The notes beneath the pieces were generated by a model. It was not told the origin of the DNA, made no database searches, and was given only the letters and a program-made list of their open reading frames with translations. Below, piece after piece: positions 53,846 through 63,255 of a DNA stretch of 64,000 nucleotides. The DNA is from Achromobacter aegrifaciens (lineage in GTDB: Bacteria; Pseudomonadota; Gammaproteobacteria; Burkholderiales; Burkholderiaceae_B): assembly GCF_902859735.1 (NCBI RefSeq), contig NZ_CADIJY010000007.1, positions 62,001 to 126,000 on the forward strand. The letters are read 5' to 3'. Position 1 is the stretch's first letter, and the number at the start of each line of letters is the position of its first letter. Position numbers and translations under genes: made by a program.

Positions 53846-54850
53846 GTGAAATCCTTGCCATCGCCCCGTCTGGCGGTTGCGGCGCTGCTCGCGCTGTTCG
53901 CCCCCCTGGCCGTCCAGGCCGAAGCCCTCAATCCCCCCGTGAAGGTCCGCTACGAAGAAGTGGTGCGGTCCATTCTTTACGTGCCCAAGTACGTGGCCCT
54001 GTCGCAGGGCTACTTCAAGGACGCCGGCCTGGACGTATCCATGAAGACCTCGCAAGGCACCGACAAGGGCATGACCGCCCTGCTGTCCGGCAGCGCCGAC
54101 ATCGTGCTGATCGGGCCCGAAGCGTCCATCTACGTCCACAACAGCGAATCCCCGGTCAAGCCCAAGATCTTCGCCGGGCTGACCGCCACCGACGGCTTCT
54201 TCCTCTTGGCACGCAAGCCGGTAGAGAAGTTCGACTGGTCCATGCTCAAGGGCAAGGAAGTGATCGGCTTTCGCCCCGGCTCCAATCCCATCGTGTTCCT
54301 GGAAACGGCGCTGCGCAAGCATGGCGTGGATCCGCAAAAGGACGTGAAGCTGCTGAACAATATCGGCATTCCCGCGCGCGCGGGCGCCTGGATGGCCGGC
54401 CAGGGCGAATACGGCATCTTTCTTGAACCCGAGGCCGGCGAACTGGTGCGCAACGGCAAGGGCTACATCGTCGCCTCGGTGGGCCACGAAGTCGGCCAGG
54501 TGGACTACACCGTTTTCACCGCCACCGACAAGTACATCCGCGACAACCCCAAGGTCATCCAGGCCTGGACCGACGTGGTGGCGCGCGCCGAAAAATACGT
54601 GAAGGACACGCCCGCGGCCACGCTGACGCCGCAGATCATGACTTACTTCCCCGGCATGGACCAGGCCGCGGTGACCGAGGCCATCGAGCGCTACAAGAAG
54701 TACCAGATATGGAAGACCACGCCGCTGGTGACGGCCGAAGCCATGAACCAGTTGCAGGACATGCTGATCGCCAGCGCGGTCATGAAGGACAACGCCCGCG
54801 TGAAGTACGAGGATGTGGTGGTGACCGACTTCGCGAAGAAGGCCCAATGA
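53846..54850 (+). CDS. ABC transporter substrate-binding protein (NMT1/SsuA-like)
   Basis: Periplasmic receptor of 334 residues. Its signal peptide ends PLAVQAEA. Markers of the NMT1/THI5 fold are VKVRYEEVVRSILYVPKYVA, LSQGYFKDAGLDVSMKTSQG, GSADIVLIGPEASIY and GKEVIGFRPGSNPIVFLE. Such receptors bind nitrogenous rings, sulfonates, thiamine precursors or nitrate. The start is a GTG at 53846 with AGGAGA nine bases upstream. First in a four-gene operon: its TGA overlaps the ATG of the ATPase gene (ATGA at 54847-54850). The cysteine hydrolase at the end of the operon suggests that the substrate is an amide or ureido compound. Confidence 0.92.
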   Translation: MKSLPSPRLAVAALLALFAPLAVQAEALNPPVKVRYEEVVRSILYVPKYVALSQGYFKDAGLDVSMKTSQGTDKGMTALLSGSADIVLIGPEASIYVHNSESPVKPKIFAGLTATDGFFLLARKPVEKFDWSMLKGKEVIGFRPGSNPIVFLETALRKHGVDPQKDVKLLNNIGIPARAGAWMAGQGEYGIFLEPEAGELVRNGKGYIVASVGHEVGQVDYTVFTATDKYIRDNPKVIQAWTDVVARAEKYVKDTPAATLTPQIMTYFPGMDQAAVTEAIERYKKYQIWKTTPLVTAEAMNQLQDMLIASAVMKDNARVKYEDVVVTDFAKKAQ

Positions 54851-55665
54851 TGGGCGCCGTTATCCACAACCTGAAGCCGGACACCGCCACGGCGAAGATC
54901 GAACTGCGCGAGGTCTGTCTTTCCTATTTCACCCAGGAAGGCGAGACGGAGGCGCTGTCGAATGTGTCGTTCACGCTGGCGGCGGGCGAATTCGTCAGCC
55001 TGATCGGGCAAAGCGGCTGCGGCAAGAGCACCCTGCTGTCGCTGATCGCCGGCCTGATTCCGCCGACCTCGGGCGCCGTGATGATAGACGGCCAGGCCGT
55101 GACCAAGCCCAATCCGCGCATCGGCTACATGCTGCAGCAGGACTACCTGTTCGAGTGGCGCACCATCCTGGACAACGTCATGCTGGGCGCGGAGATCCAG
55201 GGCCGGCGCGATGCGCGCAGCGAGGCGCGCGCCGTGCATCTGCTGGAGAAATGCGGACTGGGCGCGTTCCTGTCGCACACGCCGCGCCAATTGTCGGGCG
55301 GCATGCGGCAGCGCGCCGCGCTGGCCCGCACCCTGGTCACCGAGCCGGACGTGATCCTGCTGGACGAGCCTTTCTCGGCGCTGGATTCGCAGACCCGGCT
55401 GGCAATCTCCGACGAAGTGGTGGACATCCTGAGGCGCGAAGGCAAGACCGTGGTGCTGGTCACCCACGACATCGGCGAAGCCATCGCCATGACCGACCGT
55501 GTGATCGTGCTGTCGCGCCGTCCCGGCCGCCTGAAGAGCCAGTACCGCATCCATTACGGCGACGGCCAGGCGCGGCCGACGCCATTCCAGGCGCGCTCGC
55601 GGCCGGAATTCAATACCTACTTCAAACAGCTGTGGGACGAGCTCGATGTCCACGTGGAGGGTTGA
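54847..55665 (+). CDS. ABC transporter ATP-binding protein (SsuB/TauB-like)
   Basis: ATPase of 272 residues. Walker A is GQSGCGKST, the signature LSGGMRQR, Walker B VILLDEPFSALD and the switch VLVTHDIGEAI. MLQQDYLFEWRTILDN contains the Q-loop. The N-terminus is MMGAVIHNLKPDT. The start overlaps the receptor stop by four bases, so translation is coupled. Alternative long readings in this frame from 54709 only cross the receptor gene. It is followed three bases later by the permease gene. Confidence 0.94.
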   Translation: MMGAVIHNLKPDTATAKIELREVCLSYFTQEGETEALSNVSFTLAAGEFVSLIGQSGCGKSTLLSLIAGLIPPTSGAVMIDGQAVTKPNPRIGYMLQQDYLFEWRTILDNVMLGAEIQGRRDARSEARAVHLLEKCGLGAFLSHTPRQLSGGMRQRAALARTLVTEPDVILLDEPFSALDSQTRLAISDEVVDILRREGKTVVLVTHDIGEAIAMTDRVIVLSRRPGRLKSQYRIHYGDGQARPTPFQARSRPEFNTYFKQLWDELDVHVEG

Positions 55666-55668
55666 CCC

Positions 55669-56505
55669 ATGAACGCGCCCGTCGCCAACACCGTTCCGCT
55701 GCGCGCCGTGCGCGCGCCCAGCGAGAAGTACCTGAACTACCTCCGGCGCGACCGCGCCCGCCGCCGGCATATCCGCGTCGCGCAGGCGCTGCTCTTGGCC
55801 GTGTTCCTGTGCGCCTGGGAAATCCTGCCGCGCATGCACATTCTCAACCCGCTCCTGACCAGCTACCCCAGCGCGCTGTGGCCGACGTTCATCGAACTCT
55901 GGAACAACGGCAACCTGGGCAAGCACATCATGACCACGCTGAGCGCCACGCTGGTGGGCTTCGGCCTGAGCATGGCGATCGGCATCGTGGTGGCGGCGGC
56001 GCTGTGGTGGTCGGACTTCCTGTACAAGGTGCTGGACCCCTTCCTGGTGGTGGCCAATGCCATGCCCAAGATCGCCTTCGTGCCGATCTTCTACCTGTGG
56101 CTGGGGTCGGACTACGCGGTATACGGCATGGCCGTGGCGATCGCGGTGTTCGTGACCATCATGGTGGTGTATGCGGGCTTTCGCGGCATCGACCTGAACA
56201 AGGTGAAGCTGGCCCACACCTTCGGCGCCAGCCGCTGGCAGGTACTGACCAAGGTGGTGCTGCCGGGCAGCGTGCCCACGTTGATCGCGGCGGTGAAGAT
56301 GAACATCGGCCTGGCGCTGGTTGGGGTGATCGTGGGCGAGTTCCAGTCGGCGGATTCCGGCCTGGGCTTTCTCATCATGAACGGCAGCCAGGTGTTCAAG
56401 CTGAACATCGTCATGACCGCCATCGCCATCCTGGCCGTGATCTCCAGCGTGATGTACCTGATCGTCTACCGCATCGAAGCCGCCATCGCGCGGCGCTACG
56501 GATAA
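55669..56505 (+). CDS. ABC transporter permease (SsuC/TauC-like)
   Basis: Inner-membrane permease of 278 residues with about six helices (BPD_transp_1 family). The EAA coupling loop is GIDLNKVKLAHTFGASRWQV. Other segments are LFLCAWEILPRM-like helix 1 sequence, LVGFGLSMAIGIVVAAALWW and VGVIVGEFQSADSGLGFLIM. Co-transcribed with the receptor and ATPase genes and followed nine bases later by the cysteine hydrolase. Confidence 0.93.
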   Translation: MNAPVANTVPLRAVRAPSEKYLNYLRRDRARRRHIRVAQALLLAVFLCAWEILPRMHILNPLLTSYPSALWPTFIELWNNGNLGKHIMTTLSATLVGFGLSMAIGIVVAAALWWSDFLYKVLDPFLVVANAMPKIAFVPIFYLWLGSDYAVYGMAVAIAVFVTIMVVYAGFRGIDLNKVKLAHTFGASRWQVLTKVVLPGSVPTLIAAVKMNIGLALVGVIVGEFQSADSGLGFLIMNGSQVFKLNIVMTAIAILAVISSVMYLIVYRIEAAIARRYG

Positions 56506-56514
56506 GGAGCCGCC

Positions 56515-57207
56515 ATGGAATTCCCGCAATGGGTGCAGGACCGCGTGATCGCCCGCCAGGGCCGCCTGCATCCCTATGACGAACTGCCCGCCGCGCGCCT
56601 CGCGGTGGTGGTGGTGGACATGCAGCAGTACTTCACGCTGCCCGGCTATCAGGGCGAATGCGCGCCGGCGCGCGAGATCATCGCCCCCATCAACCGCCTG
56701 TGCGACGCGGTGCGCGCCGCCGGCGGCACCATCGTGTGGGTGCAGACCGCTTCTGACAGCGCCGACTCGTTCTGGTCGCACCATCACGGCGTGATGTTGA
56801 CGCCGGAGCGCAGCGCCAGGCGCCTGGAAACACTGCGCCGCGATGCTCCCGGATATGCCTTGCATCAGGACCTGCATGCGCACGACGCCGACCTGCGCGT
56901 GACCAAGCGCTTCTACAGCGCGATGGCGCCGGGCTCTTCCGAACTGGAGCCGCTGTTGCGCGGGCGCGGCGTGGACACGCTGCTGATCGCTGGCACGGTC
57001 ACCAACGTGTGCTGCGAATCCACCGCCCGCGACGCGATGATGCGGGACTTCCGCACCATCATGGTGGACGACGCGCTGGCCGCCGTCACGCCCGCCGAGC
57101 ACGAGCATGCGCTGCACGGCTGGATGCTGTTCTTCGGCGACGTGCTGTCGGTGGACGAATCGATCGCGCGGCTCAAGCCCGCCCAGGCGGCCAGAAAGAC
57201 CGCCTGA
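56515..57207 (+). CDS. Isochorismatase-like cysteine hydrolase (RutB-like)
   Basis: Cysteine hydrolase of 230 residues. The triad is D35 (VVVVDMQQYF), K131 (LRVTKRFYSAM) and C166 (AGTVTNVCCESTARDAMMRD). The TNVCCESTARDA segment is closest to RutB-type ureidoacrylate or N-carbamoyl amide hydrolases, but the whole-protein assignment is not certain. Last gene of the transporter operon, with AAGGAGCC before the ATG at 56515. Together the four genes look like uptake and first hydrolysis of one nitrogen compound. No dihydropyrimidinase, hydantoinase or rut genes are nearby. The other cysteine hydrolase (31687-32250) also has a CC pair at the nucleophile. Confidence 0.89.
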   Translation: MEFPQWVQDRVIARQGRLHPYDELPAARLAVVVVDMQQYFTLPGYQGECAPAREIIAPINRLCDAVRAAGGTIVWVQTASDSADSFWSHHHGVMLTPERSARRLETLRRDAPGYALHQDLHAHDADLRVTKRFYSAMAPGSSELEPLLRGRGVDTLLIAGTVTNVCCESTARDAMMRDFRTIMVDDALAAVTPAEHEHALHGWMLFFGDVLSVDESIARLKPAQAARKTA

Positions 57208-57219
57208 ACGGGCCTGGGA

Positions 57220-59661
57220 TCAGGACAGGTTCAACCAGACCCGGCGCATCGTCGGGTCTTCCGGATCCGCGTCGTTGGTGAAGCCCAGGCTGGTCATCAG
57301 CGACAACATGGGCCGGTTGGTCGACAACACCAGGCCGTCGATGTATTCCAGCCCCTGTTCGCGCGCCGCGTCGATCAGCGCCGACATCAGCTGGCGGCCC
57401 AGACCGCGGCGTTGCCAGTCGTCGCCGATCACCAGCGCGTACTCCGCCCCCCTGCCGTCAGGATTGCGCAGGTAGTGCGCGAAGCCCACGAGGACCTCGC
57501 GCGGATGCCCGCGGTTGGCCGGGTTGGGCACCTGCGTGGCGGCCACGAGCGCCAGCTCGCGGTGGTAGTCCACCTGCGTGTAGCGCGACACCATGCGCGG
57601 GGTCAGCTCGCGCATCATGGACACGAAGCGCATGTAGCGCGAACGCTCCGACAGGCCGCGGATGAATTCCTGCAGCGGCTCGCCGTCCTCGGGACGGATG
57701 GGACGCAGCACCCAGGGGATGCCGTCGGCGAAGCGGCGCACCTGGACCAGCCGGGCCGGATACGGGTGGATCGCCATATGCGGGTAACCCGCGGTCTGCG
57801 GCGTTGCGCAACCGGGCTTCTCGGTCAGCGTCATGCGCAGCCCGCCGGCGCGCAGATGGGTTTCGCCGGCGTATAGCGGATCGATGTCCAGGGATTCGAT
57901 ATCCGGCAATTCCGACACCAGTTCGGACACCAGCACCACCGCCTGTTGCAGCGCCTCGGCGGCCATGTGGCCGATGCGCGGCGCCAGCACCCGGCGCCAC
58001 AAGCGGCTGCGTTCGATCAGCTGGCGGGCCAGGAAGCCGTTGAGCGGCGGCAGGTCGACGCCGCGGTCGGATTGAGACAGCACCGCGTCCGGGCCGCCCG
58101 CGCCGAAGCGGATGACGGGGCCGAACTGCGGGTCGCGCCGCACCCGGATCGCCATCGGGCGGGACTCCGGCTCGGCCGCCGCCACGTCCATCGGCGTGTC
58201 GCGCAGCGGCACGTAGAACAGGGCCAGCAAGCTGCGGATTTCAGAGGTATTCAGTTCGCGCCGGCATTCGGCGCGCACGCGCGCCAGGATCTCGCGCGCG
58301 GCGCCCAGGTCCGGCACATGGCTGGCCGGCTCCGGCGGCTGTGTCTGCAACAGCAGTTGCTGGTTGTAGTGATGCGTCGCCAGCACGCCGAAGGCATCGG
58401 CGGCCGATTCCGGCGTGCGGAAAGCCGAGGTGCCCGCGTCGTCAAGCATGCGCCGCAGCGGCCGCATGCCGGCATCGCCCATGAAACAGGTGACGACCGG
58501 CTTTTTCGCCTTGGGTGCGATCTGCGCCAGCTCGCGCGCCACCGCCGGCATGTCGGCCAGCGCGTCGGGTGCCAGCAGCACCAGCACGCCGTCCACGCCG
58601 GCATCGTCGAGCACCGCGTCCAGCATGGCGCGGATGCGTTCGGGCGTCAGCGGCGTGAAGGTGATGACGGGATTGGCGGTGGCCGCGTCCGGCTCCAGCA
58701 TGGCCGCCAGCGTCCGCTGGGTCGCGGGCGCGAGTTCGGCGCGCAGCACGGCGGCGTCGGGGCCGATCAGGTCCATGGCCAGCTGGGGCGGCCCGCTGCC
58801 GTTGGAGATCAGCGCCACGCGCCGGCCCTTGGGACGGCGCGTGTAGCCCAGCACCTTGACGGCCGAGAACAGCTGCACGAAATAGCGTACCCGCACCGCG
58901 CCCGCGCGGCGCAGCGCGGCGTCGAAGATGGCATCGGCGCTGTCGGTGTCCGCGCGGCCAGCCTTCAGCACGATCACGGGCTTGATCGAAGCCGCGGCGC
59001 GCAAGGTGCTCATGAATTCGCGGGCAGGGCCCACGTCTTCCAGATAGAGCACGATGCTGTCCGTGCGCGGATCGCTGGCCAGGTAGTCCAGCACCTTGGA
59101 CAGGCCCACCACCGCCTCGTCGCCCAGCGACACGGCGGTGGAAAAGCCGATGTGCACATCTTCGGCCCAGTCCATGACCGCGGCCATGATGGAGCGCGAC
59201 TGCGCCAACAGCGCCACGCGGCCGGCGCGCGCCAGCACCGGGTGCTGGCTCAGGTTCAGGCCGGCGTGCGGCCGCTGGGCGCCGAAAGAGCGCGGACCCA
59301 GCAATTCGCAGCGGTTTTCCTCGGCCCAGGCGCGGCACAGCGCCAGCGTGCCGCGCGGATACGGGTCGGGCAGTTCATGCGGCAACAGGATCACCGAGCG
59401 CGGCGCCAGCGGCGACAGCCTGCGCAGCGTTTCCGGCAGGACGGCGGGAGAAACGCAAACCAGGGCCAGATCAGGCCGTTCGCCCTGAGCCAGGCCCTGC
59501 AACGTGTCCGGCAGGTCCGGCGCGGCGCCGACTTCGCAAGCCACCACTGTGGTCTTGCCCTTGAGCGCGGGCGGCAACGAGGCCGCCGCCGGCAGCGGCC
59601 GGTCGGCGACGATCACCAGCGAGGCGGGCTCGAACATCGGAGCGAGAGCATGTCGCAACAT
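57220..59661 (-). CDS. Pat/PatZ-type protein lysine acetyltransferase (acyl-CoA synthetase-like plus GNAT)
   Basis: Protein of 813 residues. The first about 610 residues resemble NDP-forming acetyl-CoA synthetase (CoA-binding, succinyl-CoA-ligase-like and ATP-grasp-like parts; FSTAVSLGDEAVVGLSKVLD, SIVLYLEDVGPAREF, SIKPVIVLKAGR). The C-terminal GNAT domain starts near IPWVLRPIRPEDGEPLQEFI. It has the acetyl-CoA loop DDWQRRGLGRQLMSALIDAA. Such fusions (PatZ/YfiQ) acetylate and turn off acetyl-CoA synthetase and other enzymes. The synthetase half is usually inactive. ATG 59661 is preferred to a codon at 59709. It is divergent from gltX and convergent with the transporter operon. Confidence 0.9.
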   Translation of the reverse strand: MLRHALAPMFEPASLVIVADRPLPAAASLPPALKGKTTVVACEVGAAPDLPDTLQGLAQGERPDLALVCVSPAVLPETLRRLSPLAPRSVILLPHELPDPYPRGTLALCRAWAEENRCELLGPRSFGAQRPHAGLNLSQHPVLARAGRVALLAQSRSIMAAVMDWAEDVHIGFSTAVSLGDEAVVGLSKVLDYLASDPRTDSIVLYLEDVGPAREFMSTLRAAASIKPVIVLKAGRADTDSADAIFDAALRRAGAVRVRYFVQLFSAVKVLGYTRRPKGRRVALISNGSGPPQLAMDLIGPDAAVLRAELAPATQRTLAAMLEPDAATANPVITFTPLTPERIRAMLDAVLDDAGVDGVLVLLAPDALADMPAVARELAQIAPKAKKPVVTCFMGDAGMRPLRRMLDDAGTSAFRTPESAADAFGVLATHHYNQQLLLQTQPPEPASHVPDLGAAREILARVRAECRRELNTSEIRSLLALFYVPLRDTPMDVAAAEPESRPMAIRVRRDPQFGPVIRFGAGGPDAVLSQSDRGVDLPPLNGFLARQLIERSRLWRRVLAPRIGHMAAEALQQAVVLVSELVSELPDIESLDIDPLYAGETHLRAGGLRMTLTEKPGCATPQTAGYPHMAIHPYPARLVQVRRFADGIPWVLRPIRPEDGEPLQEFIRGLSERSRYMRFVSMMRELTPRMVSRYTQVDYHRELALVAATQVPNPANRGHPREVLVGFAHYLRNPDGRGAEYALVIGDDWQRRGLGRQLMSALIDAAREQGLEYIDGLVLSTNRPMLSLMTSLGFTNDADPEDPTMRRVWLNLS

Positions 59662-59781
59662 GGTGTTAGCAGGCCCTAATCTAAAATACCCCTCATCGTA
59701 ACAAGACAACCCCGCCCTACGTTTGACATGGGCCCAGCCTGACGCCGATTTGTGGCGCCGCAGCCGCTATCATTGCCACCT

Positions 59782-61188
59782 ATGACTTCCAACGCCTCTA
59801 CCCCCATTCGTACCCGTTTCGCGCCCTCGCCCACGGGTTTCCTGCATCTGGGCGGCGCCCGCACGGCGCTGTTCTCCTGGGCCTTCGCGCGCCACCACCA
59901 AGGCACCTTCGTGCTGCGCATCGAAGACACGGACGTCGAACGCTCCACGCCGGAAGCGGTGCAGGCCATCCTGGACAGCATGGACTGGCTGGGCATGCAG
60001 CCCGATGAAGGCCCCTTCTACCAGATGCAGCGCATGGACCGCTACCGCGAGGTGGTCGCGCAGATGCTGGCCGCCGGCACCGCATACCACTGCTACAGCT
60101 CGCCCGAGGAAGTGGAAGCCATGCGCGAAGCCGCCCGCGCCCGCGGCGACAAGCCGCGCTACGACGGCACCTGGCGTCCCGAACCCGGCAAGACCCTGCC
60201 GGCCATCCCGGAAGGCCGCAAGCCCGTGGTGCGCTTCAAGAACCCGCAGGAAGGCGCGACCTCCTGGAACGACATGGTCAAGGGCACGATCAGCTTCGAC
60301 AACACCGAACTCGACGACCTGATCATCGCGCGCCCGGACGGCACGCCCACCTACAACTTCTGCGTCGTGGTCGACGACTGGGACATGGGCATCACCCACG
60401 TGCTGCGCGGCGACGACCACGTCAATAACACCCCGCGCCAGATCAACATCCTGCGCGCGCTGGGTGCCACGCTGCCCGAATACGGCCACGTGCCCATGAT
60501 CCTGGGTCCGGACGGCGAAAAGCTGTCCAAGCGCCACGGCGCCGTCAACGTCATGGAGTACGACAACGAAGGCTATCTGCCGGAAGCCATGGTCAACTAC
60601 CTGGCGCGCCTGGGCTGGAGCCACGGCGACGACGAACTCTTCTCGCGCGACCAGCTGGTGTCGTGGTTCGACACCAAGCACCTGTCCAAGTCGGCCTCGC
60701 AGTGGGATCCGAAGAAGCTGAACTGGGTCAACGCCCACTACATCAAGCAGATGGACAACGCCGAACTGGCCGAGCGCGTGGCGCCGCGCGTGGCGAACCG
60801 CGGCGGCCATCCGGAAAAGATCGACCTGCCGGGCGTCATGGGCCTCTTGAAGGACCGCGCTGAAACGCTGGAGCAACTGGCCGACGGCGCCATGCTGTTC
60901 TGCGCCGAGTTCAAGGGCGCGCCCGCCGAGCTGGCCGAGCAACACCTGACCGCCCCCGCGCGCGAAGCGCTGGCCGACTTCGCCCAGCGCGCCCAGGACG
61001 CGGACTGGACCCGCGAAGCCCTGTCCGCCCTGATCAAGGCCGTGCTGGCCGATCGCGGCATGAAGATGCCGCAACTGGCCATTCCCCTGCGCGTCGCCGT
61101 CACCGGCCAGACCCAGACCCCGGCCGTGGACGCCGTGCTGGCCCTGCTGGGCAAGCAGACGGTGCTCAAGCGCCTGGCTGCGATCTAA
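59782..61188 (+). CDS. gltX: Glutamyl-tRNA synthetase
   Basis: Class I synthetase charging tRNA-Glu; 468 residues from the ATG at 59782. [20 protein letters not shown] contains the HIGH-type motif HLGG (22-25), and KLSKR (247-251) is the KMSKS loop. [20 protein letters not shown] and the C-terminal anticodon-binding domain are typical. It matches the discriminating bacterial form. The upstream reading from 59752 adds ten residues without family support. An unusually long terminator follows. Confidence 0.97.
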   Translation: MTSNASTPIRTRFAPSPTGFLHLGGARTALFSWAFARHHQGTFVLRIEDTDVERSTPEAVQAILDSMDWLGMQPDEGPFYQMQRMDRYREVVAQMLAAGTAYHCYSSPEEVEAMREAARARGDKPRYDGTWRPEPGKTLPAIPEGRKPVVRFKNPQEGATSWNDMVKGTISFDNTELDDLIIARPDGTPTYNFCVVVDDWDMGITHVLRGDDHVNNTPRQINILRALGATLPEYGHVPMILGPDGEKLSKRHGAVNVMEYDNEGYLPEAMVNYLARLGWSHGDDELFSRDQLVSWFDTKHLSKSASQWDPKKLNWVNAHYIKQMDNAELAERVAPRVANRGGHPEKIDLPGVMGLLKDRAETLEQLADGAMLFCAEFKGAPAELAEQHLTAPAREALADFAQRAQDADWTREALSALIKAVLADRGMKMPQLAIPLRVAVTGQTQTPAVDAVLALLGKQTVLKRLAAI

Positions 61189-61201
61189 GCGCCTGTCCCA
61201 A

Positions 61202-61251
61202 AAACACCGCGGGCCTTGCTCATCCTGGAATGAGCAAGGCCCGCGGTGTTT
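61202..61251. terminator. Very long bidirectional terminator between gltX and an MFS gene
   Basis: Perfect 22-bp inverted repeat (61202-61223 and 61230-61251) with a 6-base loop CCTGGA. The arms begin AAACACCGCGGGCC and end with the complement, giving short A and T runs outside. Confidence 0.85.
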
Positions 61252-61262
61252 CAGCCGTTCCT

Positions 61263-62462
61263 TCAGGCTTGCTGGATGGCCGCGCGCGCCTTCAATGCGC
61301 GCGCGAAGAACGCGCCCAGCAAGGGCAACAGCGCCGCCGAGCCGCCAAACAACGCGGCAGGCCCGATCTCATCGACCACCGCGCCCGCCAAGGCCACGCC
61401 CGCCGCCTGGCCCATGAACAGGCAGGACGCGAACCACGCGACGGCCGTGCCGCGCGCCGACGGCACCATCTGCGTCGCATTCGTCTGCAACGTGGCATGC
61501 AGCAGGTAGTAGCCGAAACCCGCCAGCACGCTGGCCAGCAAGCTCCACATCCAAACCGGACCTAGCAAATACGACAGGAACGCCACGCCCAGCACCAGTC
61601 CGCCGGCGATCGCCAGCCCGCGTTCGCCCAGGCGTTTCAGGATGCGGCCCGCCACCACCGTATAAAGCAAGCCGCCCACGGCATACACGGCCACCAGCGC
61701 GCCCGCGGCGGTCAGAGAGATACCGAAGCGTTCATGCAGGTAGGAAGGCGCAAAGGCCAGGGCGCCGAACACCAGCAGGCCTTCGACGAATACCGTCGCC
61801 AGCACGATGCGCGCCCAGGGCGTACTCAACACCAGCCGCGCCTGCGCCACGAAGCCCTGGCGCACCGCGCCGGGATCCACCTGGCCCAGGCCCGAGACCT
61901 GCTGGCGCCGCACTTCCAGCAACAGCAGCACGCCCACTATCAGATAGCCGCAGACCAGCGCGGCGAACGCCCAGCGCCAGCCCACGGTGTCGGCAAACAG
62001 GCCGCCAGCCAGTTGGCCGGCCGACATGCCGAGGATGGTGCCGGTCAGGAAACGCGCCAGGGTGGCCTGGCGGCGTTCGTAGGGCACGTTGTCGCCGATC
62101 CAGGCCATCGACAACGGCACGATGCCCGCCCCCGCGGCGCCGGAGAGGACGCGGCAGAACACCAGCACGTCCAGCGACCCGGCAACCACGGCGCCGGCGC
62201 TGCCCAGCGCGCAGGCAAAGGTCGCGATGCTGACGACGCGGTACTTGCCGTAGCGGTCGCCCAGGGGCCCGAAGAACATCTGCAACACGCCGTAGGCCAC
62301 GGCGAACGCGGTCACGGCGCGCGCGGCCTGGCCTGTAGTGGTGCCGAATTCCGCCGCCAGCTGCGGCAACATGGGATCACAAATGCGGAAGGCGCTGGCG
62401 CTGACGAAAGCGGCCAGGGCAAGCAGCGCGATGGCGCGCGCTTCGGAGGACAAGGCAGGCAT
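61263..62462 (-). CDS. MFS transporter (YnfM/drug:H+ antiporter-like)
   Basis: Inner-membrane transporter of 399 residues with about 12 helices. The DHA1-type motif after helix 2 is FFGPLGDRYGKYRVV, and the motif after helix 4 is RVLSGAAGAGIVPLSMAW. The second half has a repeat of the same fold (VVAGRILKRLGERGLAI). It resembles YnfM/arabinose-efflux-type permeases; the substrate is unknown. ATG 62462 (MPALSSEARAIALLALAA) is preferred over 62498. It is convergent with gltX. It lies 97 bases downstream of a small lipoprotein gene on the same strand. Confidence 0.92.
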   Translation of the reverse strand: MPALSSEARAIALLALAAFVSASAFRICDPMLPQLAAEFGTTTGQAARAVTAFAVAYGVLQMFFGPLGDRYGKYRVVSIATFACALGSAGAVVAGSLDVLVFCRVLSGAAGAGIVPLSMAWIGDNVPYERRQATLARFLTGTILGMSAGQLAGGLFADTVGWRWAFAALVCGYLIVGVLLLLEVRRQQVSGLGQVDPGAVRQGFVAQARLVLSTPWARIVLATVFVEGLLVFGALAFAPSYLHERFGISLTAAGALVAVYAVGGLLYTVVAGRILKRLGERGLAIAGGLVLGVAFLSYLLGPVWMWSLLASVLAGFGYYLLHATLQTNATQMVPSARGTAVAWFASCLFMGQAAGVALAGAVVDEIGPAALFGGSAALLPLLGAFFARALKARAAIQQA

Positions 62463-62559
62463 GGATGACCGGCTGCGGGCGATGGGTGAAGACCGCACCT
62501 TACCGCAGCCCGGCCATCTTGGCTTTGCCGCGGGGCGGAATGTCCGTCCCGCGCAACGC

Positions 62560-63066
62560 TCAATAAGGCAGGCGGTAGCCCGTGGGCATGCGGCGCGCGG
62601 TCATGACCTGGCCGCCGTTTTTCAGCTCGCGCATCGTCAGGCGGGTCTTCTCGACCTTTTCGACGCGGTAGCGGTTCAGGTAGATCGGATCGTTGGCGTC
62701 CACCAGTTCGCCAGCGGACTTGGTGGTCTGCATCGTGTAGATGCCGTCCGCCACGCTCCAGCAGCCGGTCTCGCGCAACGCGGGACGCGTCTTGCGGCCG
62801 ATCTTCAGCAGGGATTCATAGGCCATGGTGCCATCGGCGGACAGCACGATCAGCGATTGCAGATCGCCGCTGACATCGCGCGGGCGGCTGTTCGACAGCC
62901 AGGTGCCTATCATGGGATCGCCGGCCTTGGCGGGCACGCAGGCCACCGGCTTGGGCGGTTCCGCGGGCTGGGCCTCGGTGATGGTGGCGGGCTTTCTGGC
63001 GGCGCAGCCGGCCAGGATCAGAACGGCGCAGGCGACGCCCGCCGTACGCAAATACACACTGCTCAT
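62560..63066 (-). CDS. Small lipoprotein of unknown function
   Basis: Protein of 168 residues. From the ATG at 63066 (MSSVYLRTAGVACAVLILAG) it has a lipoprotein signal with lipobox LAGC (Cys 21). After a Pro/Ala-rich linker comes a domain of about 115 residues (MIGTWLSNSRPRDVSGDLQS, GCWSVADGIYTMQTTKSAGE). The start GTW...LSADGTMAY is reminiscent of small beta-barrel lipocalin-like lipoproteins with a GxW motif. No named family is recognised. The reading from 63198 adds basic sequence without a signal and is rejected. Confidence 0.8.
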   Translation of the reverse strand: MSSVYLRTAGVACAVLILAGCAARKPATITEAQPAEPPKPVACVPAKAGDPMIGTWLSNSRPRDVSGDLQSLIVLSADGTMAYESLLKIGRKTRPALRETGCWSVADGIYTMQTTKSAGELVDANDPIYLNRYRVEKVEKTRLTMRELKNGGQVMTARRMPTGYRLPY

Positions 63067-63255
63067 GACTTCCTCAACACGTCTGTCGACGCGCCGCACC
63101 GAGCACCCCGGCGCGTCCCTCGCGCAGCAAACATCACGCACTCTAAAGAGCCGTTTGCGAAGAATCAACGGCGATCCGCGACCAGTGCAATTGCGCAACA
63201 GTAGGCCCCGGAATTGGCCTGTTTTATGGCCGCAAATCGCAAAAATGCGTTGGTT

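Noticed and set aside
54691-57117. 808-residue minus-strand ORF
   Set aside because: Antisense to the complete ABC transporter operon and cysteine hydrolase, all of which have full family motifs.
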